DNA of 64,000 nucleotides from Aptenodytes patagonicus (lineage: Eukaryota; Chordata; Aves; Sphenisciformes; Spheniscidae). This document shows, piece by piece, positions 23,560 to 35,900 of this stretch. Position numbers and translations under genes: made by a program. Below the pieces are notes generated by a model. That model did no database searches and had not been told where the DNA came from. It saw only the letters and a list, made by a program, of their open reading frames with translations. The DNA lies in assembly GCF_965638725.1 (NCBI RefSeq), contig NC_134960.1, forward strand, positions 5,582,501 to 5,646,500, in the 5' to 3' direction. Each line of letters starts with the position of its first letter. The first letter of the stretch is position 1.

Positions 23560-25320
23560 CTTCAGCACTTGCTTCATTCATGCTTGCTTTTGCAGTGCAA
23601 AGTGTCTGTGACGGAAATCCTGCGATCAAGCTAACTTCCTCTCCTGCAAGCCTGCTCTCTCCCCCATTTCTGCCTTCTTACAGCTAAACAATTCTACTTC
23701 TGCAGCTTATCTGCACGCCTGTAATCCTAGCTAGCTTTTCATTGCTGCTGACTAACCCTTGTCAAGCCTTCCTTGCTGCTTTCCTCTATTCTCACCATTT
23801 TCTTTAAAGACAAAATTAACAAAATATTCTCTTGATACTTCCCCTTTCTACAAGTCTGTAAGTGGCAATAACAAAAATCTTATCTACGCACCTTCTGTAA
23901 CTCCATCACTTGCCCTATTAACCTCACCCTGTTTGATTTCCTGATCCTCCTCACATCCACTCTTTCATTTGTTCACAGCTTTAGTCATTCAGTCTGCTCT
24001 GACCCCTGAGCACCCACACAAATATGCTTGTCACTTTTACATTAAAAAAAAAAAAGCCTTTGGTAGAAGCACCTCGTCATCTCACTTTTACAAGTCTTCC
24101 AATCGCATCTCTTGTCCAGTTCTACCCTAAATCCCCTTCAAACTTCGTTTTGCTTCCTCTCATCATCTGAAAGCTTCTCAACCCATCTTAAACCAATCTC
24201 TTCTTTGGCCTTCAGTCACGTTTAGCATAGCTAGCTAGTGTCCTATCTCAGCTTTTGCCATTGTTCTCACCTATTGCTTCTCCAATCACTGTTTCAGCTT
24301 GGCTTGTCAGTACCCTCCCTTGTGTTTCTTTCCCTTTTCTGCAAAAGCAGTGGTGAGCACTGTTCTTGACTCTCCTCCCTTCCCTTCTAGCTCATACCTC
24401 AACATCCTAATGGGCAAATATAGATGTGATTGGCTCTCATTACTGTCTCCTTTCAAACTTCAGGTGTCTCCACTGCAATTTAAAGTCTTGGTAATTTAAA
24501 GTCTTGGTAATGAGCGTGTGTTAGACAAACCATCTGCCTGAAAACCAACTGCTTTTCTACTGAGTTATTTTACAGCCGACAGTGCAGAGGAGTGGGCGGA
24601 ACCTTACAGCCAGGAACATGCGGTTTGGGCTCAGATTGGTCTAAACTTCTATGGAGATGTCAACCAAGACGTGGTCTTTGTTACTTATTGACACGGCTGG
24701 GAATCTTGCTCAAGCTCTCCTCATCTCAGTTATTGTTGACATCCTTTTCTCTGGCCTCAACAAGTAAAGCATTCGCTTCCATTCAGAAAGCTCTGCAACA
24801 CCATTTTCTTAGTTCTTCAATTTAACTATGTTAGTTCTCCGCATCTTTCCAAAGGGAGTCTTCTCTATCACACACAAAACTGTTAGCCTTCAGTGCAAGC
24901 CCATTCACACACTGGTCTGGTCCTACATACCTTTTCTTTGACACTGAAAGGATATATATCCTGTTTCCTGCTAGCCGGTACAACCGATTCCACTACAGCA
25001 CTTTCAAATAAAGACCTTCCTGCTTTATCCCATGATGAGCTCCTGTTGAACACCTGTAGAGGTTGGCATTGACAACTTATTTTCTGTAAAGCTCCTCCTC
25101 ATCTCTATATAGACATTGTGTATAGATACTGCATATAGATATTAGGCTGTTACCCAACCTTTTGGAGCAGAAGCACTTGCATGCATTCACACTTTCATTG
25201 TTCTACATAATGTTTAGCATAATACTGGCTTGGATTATCCCTGTGGCCACTAAGCTCAGAGATAAGTATTCAGTGTGATACTATCCACAATGAATAAATG
25301 AATGTATGAATAAACCAATA
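23560..25320 (+). repeat. Ancient L2/L3-CR1 group LINE relic, sense on plus
   Basis: The plus strand is strongly pyrimidine-rich, as the sense strand of L2/L3 elements is. A patch near 24,431-24,490 translates WLSLLSPF...LQFKVL, like the late ORF2 'HWLP...IQFKVL' segment. The 3' end (about 25,195-25,310) follows the amniote L3-type tail: 'gtttagcataatactgg', then a 'gtggccactaagctcag' step, then A-rich 'aatgaataaatgaatg'. Many stops and indels are present, so it is not active. A 16-bp tandem duplication (24,477-24,508) lies inside. Confidence 0.55.
24477..24508. repeat. Perfect 16-bp tandem duplication
   Basis: AATTTAAAGTCTTGGT occurs twice head to tail (24,477-24,492 and 24,493-24,508). It is a local duplication within the LINE relic; the exact identity suggests it is younger than the element. 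Confidence 0.95.
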
Positions 25321-25484
25321 GAAATCTTTTATTTGGCAAATTACAAGAGGCAATCAGTTAAATGAGGCTTTTTTTGAAGTTATATTGTCAATGCTTCCTT
25401 AAATGCATCTTCTCTTCATCTTACTTCCATGTAGTATAAGGCATCCTTTTTGCCATTCTTATTTTAAGCACTTACGGGATTACT

Positions 25485-25690
25485 TGCATAGAGTTGTTAT
25501 TATTAAATTTATTTATTTATACTGTGCATAAAGACTAACTCAGACAGAAGCTTCCTACAGCATGGTATTTTGTATATAGCAGGCAGTCTGTGACCCGAGA
25601 TGCTTACAATCAATTTAGACAAGACAGGCATAGGGTGTCGGAAAGGGATAAACTACATCAACAATTTCAAGGCAGCGAACGATATGTTGG
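25485..25690 (-). repeat. LINE/SINE 3' tail relic, antisense on plus
   Basis: Plus-strand 'ttatttatttatactgtgca' followed by 'cccgagatgcttacaatc' and 'tttagacaagacaggcatag' parallels the antisense of the common amniote tail: 'ttatttatattgtggtagc', then 'ccccaaagagcttacaatct', then 'agacaagacagacaaaggg'. It faces the LINE ending at about 25.3 kb. The family is assigned from memory. Confidence 0.5.
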
Positions 25691-26620
25691 TTCTCTTTTT
25701 TTTTTAGAAAAGGGGAACTAGAAAAATCAACATGATGAAAACAAAGAGGAAATAGATAAGGAAGAAAGGGAAGGAGGCAATGAAGACAGGTATGGCACAA
25801 AAGTGGTATAAACAGGGCAAGACTCGGAGTAAACAGCAAGTTTGATAAAACAGCAAAATTAGGCCCAAGATCAGAAAGTCCATACACAAGTAAAAGTCAA
25901 TTGAATTTCAGTCAACACCATGAACAATTATAGTAATTACAGGATTAAAAACAATGGCAAACAGAATGATGGGTTTTTTCTCAGCAGTAAATGTGTCATG
26001 TAAGGAGGATTACCTCTTGAGAAGGTATGTGTGTATTTTTCTTTCATTAACCATGGGCTTTGAGTGGGGAGTGAAATGCAAGACCAAAACCCGTCACAAC
26101 CCAGACGGATTCTTTAAAATTACCTGTGGCATGATGGGGCCTGGTGAGACAAATAATAATCATCATAACCCATATTCTCAAGTTCCTCGGTCTTCGATGT
26201 CTAGATATGTGAAGAGTGACTTTGTTAGGCCAGCCACAGTTTTCAAAGCAGGCCGCTTAGCCAGTCCACAACCACATTGTTATCCTGCTGTTGGATATGG
26301 GACATATAAGGCATCAAATAGCTATTAAAGTGGGGCAACTGGGAATCACAGAGAGCCGTGGCAGTTGGGAACTGCTATTTGGAATTGACAGGATGAGAGA
26401 TTGAGATGGACCTGACCAGGAGAAACGGGCAGTTGGACAAGAATACAGCTTTAAAGAAAGCAATGTTAAACAGGAAAAGGGTAACACGTGCCAAAGTACC
26501 AGTGCAAGGGCTATGAAAGGAAAGACGAGACAGGTTCAGCAAAGCAAGAAAGAGAACTGGGGGGGAAAAAAAAGGGGAAAAGAAAGAGAAGGGAAACATG
26601 GAGAAGTCCAAATGAAATGA
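25691..26620. other. Purine-rich stretch, probably the body of the antisense relic
   Basis: The plus strand is A/G-rich for several hundred bases, the mirror of the pyrimidine-rich LINE at 23.6-25.3 kb. It may continue the minus-strand relic at 25.5 kb. A 124-codon open frame (25,954-26,328) resembles no known protein. Confidence 0.35.
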
Positions 26621-28895
26621 CAATCATTCAAGTCCCCAGCAAGGCTTGATCAAATACAAAGGAGCTGTTTGGGGCAGTGATCTTGCAAGGAAATTAAGTA
26701 ATAGATGTATCACCAAAAGCACTCAGGTTACATCCATCAGCTGAGCCTAAACTTAAATGACAGACTCAGATAAACTGCTGCCAATTTCAGTTTACTCTCA
26801 GGTGCTGGTCTATAAACTTGTGACTTCAGTGCAGATGTATTTCTGCAGTCAGCTGCATACATAAAAACCTGCAAAAAGAAGGTGGACGGGGCACGAGGGT
26901 GGTAGCATTTACCACTTCAGCCATCCCAGCTAGATCAACCTGCAAATATCAGTTTGGCCTTAGTCCCCTGTAGTGACTTAAGCAAATGTGTGATATCTTC
27001 CAGTCGAAGCAGGCTAACAGCGCTGTATAAATGAATGCAGTCAGCTGGCAGACAGTGGCTTAGTTGTTTTTAATCACAAGCCGTACCTTTTCAGTACAGA
27101 CCTGGTAGGTTTATAATCTAAGCCAAAGCTGCCTAAAAAAATCAAAATAAGTTCTCTTGCTGGATGTGGGGTAAGTTCCTCTGAGATGGTATAAATCAGG
27201 ATAAAGAATATCTTATGAAAAATTTCTTTGCTTCTAACATTTTATTTAAAGTTCAATACAAGAAAAACAATTTTAAAAACATATTCTGATAAAGATGAGC
27301 ATCTTTATCAGATAACATATACAACCCTGTCCTGCGGACATTACAATTTTCAAGTGTACTGGTTAAGTACTCTTTGTACTGTCTTTGCTAGACCTCACAT
27401 CATATAACACTGTTTCATAAACTTTAGCCTAAAAAGCTGGTTGTAGAGCTTGTCCATAACGTACCCTACCCTGTCAGCAGACTAGGTTGAGATAAATATC
27501 TCTAAAGTTGTGGGCTATTGTAGCTTGGGCTTAAAGTGTGGCAGAATACTTACAAATTAGTATCTTTCACGGGTAGAGCACCTGGCTGACAAATCACACG
27601 TATTACACTATGCTCGTGTATTCTTGAAATTACTTATGTTGGGCACTTACTTTTTAGATTGCTTTGATACTTTTCCATTTGTGAGCAGCAAAAATGGGGT
27701 GGGGAGGGGGAGATTTACAAAAGCAAATGGCCACTATGACTGAGGATTTAAAATCCAGAAATTATAAGAAAATCGGTTGCAGTTCCAGTTAACAAATATG
27801 AGGCACTCTTGCTGCACGTGCGCATGGGCATCAAAGCAGAAAGCTCAGCTTGGACCAGTTAAAGTGATGCTCATGGCAAGTACCACAAGCAGCAAAGCAA
27901 AAGAGTGGCTTGAAATTCTTGGCTGTAGTGAGGGGCTATTTTTCATACTATCTCCCACTACTAAAAACAATTTCCTTTTTTTTCCTCTTCCCCTTCAGAG
28001 GTCTGGCTTATAGCCTGAAGCAATCAAAAGTTTTTATTAAAAAAAAAAAAAGGCAGATCAGGCCCTTACTGTGAACGTACCATGTTGATTTTGTGTTCAT
28101 CTTTAACGCTCTGCTTATTGTACTGCTACAAAGCTTACAAAACCAAACATAATGTCCCCTGTTTTACCAAGTTCCTACTTCAGAAAATGAAGCCTGTAGA
28201 GGATAAAAAGTGCTCTAAAAGCAGTTCACTGAAGGACAGCCTGGATCCTTGACCAGATTACTTAACAACAAAATGTATCACCACTATTTATTTTTATTCA
28301 CAAGTAGCTATGTGCACGCTTCCTGAATTGTAATAGCAGATGAAAACATGCAAGTTGAGCCAGAGGAGATATTTGACAGAGGGTGGAGCAAGCAAATAAT
28401 AACGTGTGCATTCATTACTGCAGAAAGTTAGGTAATAATTGATACTTTTTACCCACAAGCAAAGGGCTTAACTTTTTCTAAGAAGCGACAGTAAGCTTTG
28501 GCTATCTATCCAAAAGCCAAACTCTGTCCCTTTGATGTGGACAAATGGGATATTTGGAATGGTATACTGTACAGGAATTTGAAGTATGATTACAAGGAGC
28601 AGTTGTCTCCCGCACTTTTCACACACAACTTTGTCAACAAGGCTGATATACCCTTGGGCAAAAGGAATTAAGGCCTAGGCACATGCTCAGGGCTCCAGCT
28701 CCCAGAGTTATGTAATACCCAAACCTAAGTTTCCATTAAAAACAACAAATTCTGGCCCTCTCGGTTGCAAAACCAGCGGAGCTGGAAACGTTAAGTAAAC
28801 CTCTCGTGCTGGAGTAACTGACTCAGCGTACATACCACACCTTAAGTTAAACCGGTGCAACTCTGTAAGCAAATACTGCGCTCAAGTCGCAGGCG
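26621..28895. other. Intergenic sequence left of HNRNPAB
   Basis: AT-rich sequence with no recognised exon. It contains the short perfect hairpin at 27,286-27,311 listed separately. CpG content rises sharply from about 28,890 into the HNRNPAB island. Confidence 0.45.
27286..27311. repeat. Perfect 12-bp inverted repeat with 2-base loop
   Basis: CTGATAAAGATG, loop AG, CATCTTTATCAG. No mobile-element body or gene is apparent around it. Each arm holds a GATA-type core (TGATAA). Confidence 0.85.
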
Positions 28896-29555
28896 GGTTT
28901 CCATAACTTCACCGTGCGGGACCCGAGGGCCTGGGCTACCACAGCAGGGCTCCGGCGGGGCCGGCCTGCCCGGTGCGGCAGGAAGGGCTCTTCGCGGCGC
29001 CGCCGTTCGGGTCCCGCCGTGACCGAACAACGGAAGAGCGTTAGGAAAGCGCCGACTCTGTCTCGCCCGGGCCCTGCACCCTCAGGGGTTGGGTTTCCTC
29101 CCTGTCACGCTTGTGATTTTCGTGAAGCGCCTGGCGAGGACGGTAACGTTCGCCGGGGCGATGGGGCGGCCGCCGGAGGGGGCCCTTCCCCGCCCGCCGC
29201 ACGGGGACAACGCGCCGGACCCGCGGGCCCCGAGGGAAGGCGGTGCTCCCCAGGCGCCCCGCGCCTCCCGGGCCGCTCTGGCAATAACGGCGCGACGGCC
29301 GCCCTCCTCCGCCCCGCAGGCGGGCCGCGGCCGCCCCGCGACGGGGAGCGTCGCCCTCAGCACTGAGGCGAGAGGCGCAAGGCCTCCGCGCGCCTTGCCT
29401 TCCCTCCCAGTCCCGCGGGCCGCCATTCGCCTCACCCCGGGCGCCCCGCCCGCCCCCTGCAGCAGAGCCAACAGGAACCGCCGAACGGCGTGAATGACAG
29501 GCGGCGGCGGCCAACGAGGAAGGTCCTTATTGCTGTGTGGCTGAGGCTCCGGCGG

Positions 29556-29561
29556 TATAAA
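29556..29561 (+). promoter_or_regulatory. TATA box of HNRNPAB
   Basis: TATAAA lies within 'cggcggtataaaggcggcc', framed by GC-rich sequence, about 345 bases before the ATG. Transcription should begin about 25-30 bases downstream, near 29,585-29,590. Confidence 0.6.
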
Positions 29562-29737
29562 GGCGGCCACGCGTTAAGGCTCCGGGCCGGAGAGTACGTG
29601 TCTCGGGGGGAGGAGAAGGTGGCGGCGGGGCCGGTGCGGAGCAGCCGAGCGCCGCGGGGAGGGGTGTCAGCTCCAGCGCGTGGGGGATTTTAATCCGATT
29701 CCGGCCGGCCCGGATTTTATTGGGAGCGGGTTTTAAA

Positions 29738-29862
29738 GTGAGTATGAGCGGCGCGGGATGGCGACGGCGGAAAAGGGGGGAGGGGCGGGACCGGACCGGA
29801 TCAGACCGGCCCGGCGGGGGGAGCCGCCTCGCTGACCCGCGGGCCGCGCTCGTCTTTTGCAG
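29738..29862 (+). other. Predicted intron in the HNRNPAB 5' UTR
   Basis: A donor GTGAGT starts at 29,738 and an acceptor tcttttgcag ends at 29,862. Removing these 125 bases gives an untranslated first exon (about 29,587-29,737) and a second exon starting at 29,863. From memory, human HNRNPAB also begins with a noncoding exon, so the structure fits. Confidence 0.5.
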
Positions 29863-29900
29863 GCGCCTGTCGTCCCTCTCGCCTCTGCGGACGGGGCAGC

Positions 29901-32900
29901 ATGTCCGAAGCGGAGCAGCAGTTGGCGGCCGCCGCCGGCGCCACCCAGAACGGGCACGAAGCGGCCGAGAGCGCCGGAGAGCAGCAGGCCGAAACCGGCG
30001 GGGCTCCGGCGGCGGCGGGCGCGGCGGCAGCGGCGGCGACGGCGGGAACGGCGGCGGCAGGAGCCGGACCGGCGGCGGGAACAGCGGGGGCGGCCGCCAG
30101 CCAGAACGGAGCCGAAGGCGACCAGATCAACGCCAGCAAGAACGAGGAGGACGCGGGGTAAGCGCCGCGCCTCCCTCGGCGGGCTGAGGCGGGAGCAGGC
30201 CGCGCCCCCCCACCCCCGGGCGCCATGTGCGGCGGCGGAGCGCGGCCGCTAGGCCCCGGCGCGGCCCTTCGGCGGGAGCGGAAGCGAGGCGGGCGGCTGG
30301 CGCGCTCCGCCGCCCTGGGCCCCGCTCCGCCCGGCGGGGGAGGGCGGCGGGCGGCCCCGCTGCGGAGGGATCGGGCGGGCGGTGAGCCGGCGGCCCTGCA
30401 GCACCAGCGCTTCCTTTGTTCTGGAGCTGCCTTTTGTTGGCGCCATGTGGTGGCTGGGGGAGGGGCGGGGAGCGGGTTTGTTGCCTTCTCACGCTGTAAA
30501 ATGGAAGGGGACTTACCTCGGCTCGCTTCGTATCCCGCGTTTTCCTCATCCTTTCCCTTTTTAACGAAAGGAGCGGATGGAAGGAGTCGCTTTCTGTCGG
30601 AGGCTGGGCTGGTTCAAACTTTCTGGGGATTGTGTGACCGATCGCCACCGGCGTCGGTGTAAATGCGAACATGTTTTGTGTAATGTGTATAAAAAAAAAA
30701 AATCCTGGCTTTGAAAGCTAGTCGGGGTAAGCTAAGTATTTTTGGAGGGAGTAAAGGAAAAACAGCATGATTGAGACGATGTGCGGTGTGTTTAAACCAG
30801 TAAGAGCGGTTTTGGTGTACTACTTTGCAGCATTGTCAGAAAACGGCTTATCTCTTGCGAGTGATTTCTGGAGGAGTCAGTGTAGTTTCGCTGTATTTTG
30901 GTAGTGGCATCCTTGTGCACGAAAGAGTAATTTCTTTCCTCACGCAGTTGGTTTGTTTATGAATATACATGCTTGACTTGAAAATTACCTGCCTGTTTGT
31001 CAAGTGGGTCTTTGTGATTCAAGCTACCCCATGTATTTAATTGGAACTCCCTTTGTTATCCCTGGGCCCTGAACTAGAGGGTCGGTTCCCTCAGGTTGAA
31101 CAGAGAGCTGAAGCCACAGTAGCGTAATAGATTTTGGCTGTAAGGGAAAGGAGTAAGACTTGCACGAGGTTTCCTCGTACATCCAGCTAGGGCTGTACCT
31201 TTTGCAGACGCTAGAAGGATTGAGAACCAGGCCTTTTAGCTGTGTGTGAATTTTCTTTTTACTGTTTTTAGTATTCTGCCCTGAAAAGTGGGTGATACTC
31301 TTTCCCTTTCTCGCATAGGAGGTGACAAGTTTCAACCCCAAATCCAGGTGAAATGTAACTTCTAAGAAAAGCAGTTATTTAGAGAGATTGACCTATGTGG
31401 AAAATTGAGTGCTGTGCTAAAACAAGAGCTGTCCAAGGCGGAGTTCAGGGTGCTGACATTTTTGCTGAGTATTTTGTTAAGAGCTGAAACATGCTTTGAT
31501 TTAGCTGCACTGATACACTTGGGAGGAAAAAGAGACTACATGTTAAGAGTGCAGTTGTCCGGTTTGTGTGGCCTCTGAAGGCAAAGCCTAATACTAGGCA
31601 TTTGGTCTTAATTTCAAAGGCTCTGTATTGTGTTATTTAAATATATGTAGGTATCAATCATTTCAATTACAAAACGAAGGACTGTAAATTACAAAGTGTA
31701 ATTATCTACTGCTGTGGTAAGAGGTGAATTTAGCATGTGGCAATATCTGTGTGTGTACTACAGCCCCAACCCGACGGCATAAAGCAGCTAAAGCTACCTC
31801 CAGACAAATTCCTGTCACCCTCCCCAACCATTGAATTTCTCTTGATCATTTTAAGTGTAGTCGATGACAGGGTATGCTATGGAAAACCACTGTCAGTCTG
31901 TACAGATTATAGCAGTCATGCTTGGTCAGTAAGCTGTTGTGATGAGAAGGAATCTGTCAAGTTACCTTTTCTTTCACCTGGTATTGAAAGGCTTGGTAAA
32001 CTCTGTAAGGCCTTTTCTGTAAGGCTCTATTGTAATGGCTGCAAGCATGCAGACTTTACTTGCACCTTATGTATCATGCTGCACTTGTCGGTTAAGAGTG
32101 CACAGCTTGACCTTCTGAAAAAATAAGGGCTTAGCTTCCAAAGGATATGGTTTCATCCACTTTAAGGAAAAAGGCAAAAAAACCCCCACATACAGTTGTT
32201 TCTCATGTTGCCTTTTGAACATAAATGGATGCTAGTTCTAGCAAATCAAATTTACACATAAACACCAAAAGCCAATTTTATTTAAACAGTCTAGTTTCTA
32301 AAGTGCTGCTAGCTTCTAGTGCCAGATCTAGGTTGCCTCTAAACAGAGTAATGACAACTTAAACTGCTTTAGTCTATAGTTAGATAAAAAGGCTCGAATG
32401 CTTTTAAAAGCTTAGTTTGTTACCTTGGAAACCCTGAAAATAGAAAATACAGTTATGTTATTAGTGTTTTCATTTGAAGTGGGGCATTTGAAAAGTGCCT
32501 TATTGACTGATCTACGTTTTGTTTGTTAGCTTCACTTCTGTATTGCATGTCACTAGTATTTAGTTCTTTGAGATGCTTCAGGGGATATTTTGTGTGGGAA
32601 AGTGGGCAGGGAAGTATTGTATTGGCCTTTCATGACAGTAAAGGCTAATAGTGGAGATACTCCTGTAGTACTGATAAAGATAGAACTAGATGCAGTAAGC
32701 AGGAAGGAGTGCACAACACAGTAGTTAAGGCAGGTCCAAAGTCCCATCTGTTGTATGTGACTGTTCTTGGAGGTCATAGATACCTGGTTTAAATTTTGCA
32801 AATCGTTCTTAGAGCTAAAATTTTTACAGCTGTTTGTCCAAATCCTAAAAGAGCTCAAGTATTTTGCTTTTGATGCCTTATTCTATCCTCAATGCTTCCA

Positions 32901-35900
32901 AAGCAGTAGGAATGATCCTAGGTTCTTTCCAAAAACTGAGTTGGCAGTACTTGATAATCAATACTGCTTTGTTGCAAATAACAGAATACTGTTGAAAGAA
33001 TGTAAGTTACTGGCGAGGAATATTTTAGGCAAGTTTTACTGTTTCTTATAGCCTGTGATAAACTTCAGGGTGCATTGTGTCATTCTCCCCCCTGTGGGGG
33101 GAATCCACCCTTGTGCACTCCTGTAGTATCACTCGCTTTTGACAAGATGCAAAAGCGTGTAACTTTCAACAGTTGGTCCCGTTTCTGACAATGCTGCTGA
33201 GGTTTGTACCACTGTGAGCATCTTGCTGCATGTGCTTTTCTGTGGTGCTTCCTGAATCTAAATAGCTCTTCTCTCTTTGAAATTTCAGGAAGATGTTCGT
33301 TGGTGGCCTCAGTTGGGATACAAGCAAAAAAGACTTGAAAGATTACTTCACCAAGTTTGGTGAGGTAACCGACTGTACGATAAAGATGGACCCTAACACA
33401 GGAAGATCCAGAGGCTTTGGATTTATTCTCTTCAAAGAACCTGGGAGTGTTGAAAAGGTGAATTTAAGCTTCGTATTTCAGATTCTTAACTTCTAGGGGA
33501 AACTTTTCAGCTTGAGTTAATCCTATCAAACTATCTTTCAGGTCCTGGAACAGAAAGAACACAGGCTAGATGGACGACTAATTGACCCCAAGAAGGCCAT
33601 GGCAATGAAAAAGGATCCAGTGAAGAAAATATTTGTTGGTGGACTAAACCCAGAAGCCACAGAAGAGAAAATCAGGGAATACTTTGGAGAGTTTGGAGAG
33701 GTATGTAATGTTATCTTAGTAAACACTGAAACATATAGTCTCCAGTTGCTGTTTAGTTTACTAACAATTTGCAAGTTGCAAATTAAATTAACTTCAGATG
33801 TATCAAGCTTTCTGTAACTGATCAGAGGTTTCCCATCTTGAGAGCAAGGAAGGCACATACTGCACTAGATGCTTTCATTGCTAGTTAGATATTTAACTCA
33901 AACCATTTTATATGATGATAAAATTGTTTTTAAGAGTTGTAAAATGGAAACCTCTGGTCTGAAAGCCAATGTTAGTGTAGAAAGAATATTGCAACTTTGG
34001 TGTTGCATAATATGCATAGATAGGAAACTTTCCTTTTTTTATTTTCCATTTTACTATCCCAAATGCCATGTGCTTAACTGTTCTGCTAAAATACAAGTCT
34101 GAAAATAGTATTTCATGTCTTCAGATTGAAGCAATTGAACTTCCAATGGATCCAAAGACCAACAAAAGGAGGGGGTTTGTGTTCATCACTTTCAAGGAAG
34201 AGGATCCGGTGAAGAAGGTTTTGGAGAAGAAATTCCATAACGTCAGTGGAAGCAAGGTAGAAACTTTGACTTGTAGATTTTTGTCCCAAGTTATTAAGTA
34301 TATCATAGGTTATGATATATATTAAGTATATCATAGGATTCCACTACATCTGTAATCTGAAAGGGATTTTGTAGACCTCTGATTTCAAGGTACCCAAATT
34401 ACAATAAGGACAGCTTGCAATTTACCACAGGGTTTTTTTTTGCCGTAAGTTCAGTTGCAGAGGTTCTTTGCCAATACTTGCGGCTTTAATATTTGCTATG
34501 TTCTAGGGGCTTTTGTATGTAAAGTATCTAATTGCATTCATTAAATACATGTGGAAAAACTGGTTTATGTATCAGTCTAGCAATATAAGCCATTTCAACA
34601 GATACATACCTATTTTCAGCATAGAGCAGTTGCATAAATTCAAGGCTTACAGACACTAACTTTGTAAGCAGCTGGCTGAAACTGGCTCTGTCTGATACGG
34701 GGGCAGCTCCTGGTGTCTTGTCTCAGAAGCCTGCCCTGCAGCCCTCCGTGCTACCAAAACCTTGTCACGTAAACCCAATACAAGGATCCGGAGGGTAAAT
34801 GTATGCTTATGGCAACTTGTACCTGGTCAGCCGGTTATGTGAACTACTGTGAAAGTGGTGTGAGATGCTCTGAATAGCTGACTGCTCATCTGTGGGAACA
34901 GCTAATAGAGGCTCATGTGTCAAGCTAATGAGAAGAGGACTGGAGGCAAATGATGTGTGCTGGCTAGAGGTGTCCCCTCTTCCCTTGCTCCATGGCCAGT
35001 GCTGACCATACGCTAACTTCAAGCCCTGTTAGATCTGGGTCATACTGTCTGACACACTGACTTAGATTGCACTCAGTTTAAGAGTGGTCTTGACACAGTA
35101 CAGAATAAACTTTGGCAAACTTAATGCACTGATAGCTGTCAAGACACTGTAGTTAGCCGTAGTTTGTTTTCAGGAGAGACAAATGCTTATGTGCCAAGGG
35201 AGCTGAGAAATCATATCTATATCTTGTAACTATGGCTTGTTTTTGTGTCATAGTGATAATAAAAAGAGCAGGTTACCTTAAAGCTCCTGTGGTGAAGAAT
35301 TCCAAGCCAGGCTTGCTCAGGTGCTGCTATCACAGGGAGTTATTCCTTTCATAGCAGCAGTAGCTTTCATTTCAGGCTGTGCACAGATTCAGGAACTAGG
35401 AAGCTGGCTGACAGGTTGAACTGCAGCTTGGGAACCTGTCTTAGAAATGTCAATTCTGGTTGTTTTTAGCTGTTATCAGTATTTGGTAAGTGATGATTTC
35501 AAGTGTTGGTAGGTGTACTGTACAGTCCAACACAGATGCTCAGTGCATAGGGTATATGAAGGCTGCCAGGAAAACTCATTCTGGTGCATTTTTCAGCCTT
35601 GTTCATTCAGCGCAGCTCAGGTGAAGTGGTCCAATAGCAACAGCCTCATCTTGGAGGTTGTGCCAGGATAGAGGGCAGCCTCGTGGCTCCTACAGGAGCA
35701 GTGGCTATGCTGAGGTGGCCTCAGCACCTCTTCCAAGGGGGAGTTGATAGTAGAGAATAGGCAGTATAAAATACTCTGAAAGCAGTGGCCTGCTTTGGAT
35801 GGCCAACAGTGACTTACCGTTGCCCAGGCGGCACAATAAATCAGATGCTTCTGGATATGCATTAGTCCTGGCCACGTGACGGAGCACAGCATGTATACCT

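Larger units (their letters stand above)
28890..30480. promoter_or_regulatory. CpG island of HNRNPAB
   Basis: A long CpG-dense block covers the promoter, the untranslated first exon, the first coding exon and the start of the following intron. It explains the many long, low-complexity frames on both strands between 28.9 and 30.7 kb. Confidence 0.85.

Noticed and set aside
25954..26328. 124-codon frame on plus
   Set aside because: It lies in a probable repeat relic, has no recognisable motif, and its coding character is weak.
20700..28900. N4BP3 or RMND5B, human neighbours upstream of HNRNPAB
   Set aside because: No matching coding exon was seen; the interval appears to be repeats and spacer.
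29041..30672. Several 130-180 codon frames on both strands around the HNRNPAB first exons
   Set aside because: They come from GC-rich, stop-poor sequence. Only the frame starting at 29,901 continues through phase-matched exons.
33082..33104. Snap-back C6-TGT-G6 in HNRNPAB intron 1 as a structured RNA
   Set aside because: The stem is short and made of homopolymer runs, with a bulge beyond; probably incidental.
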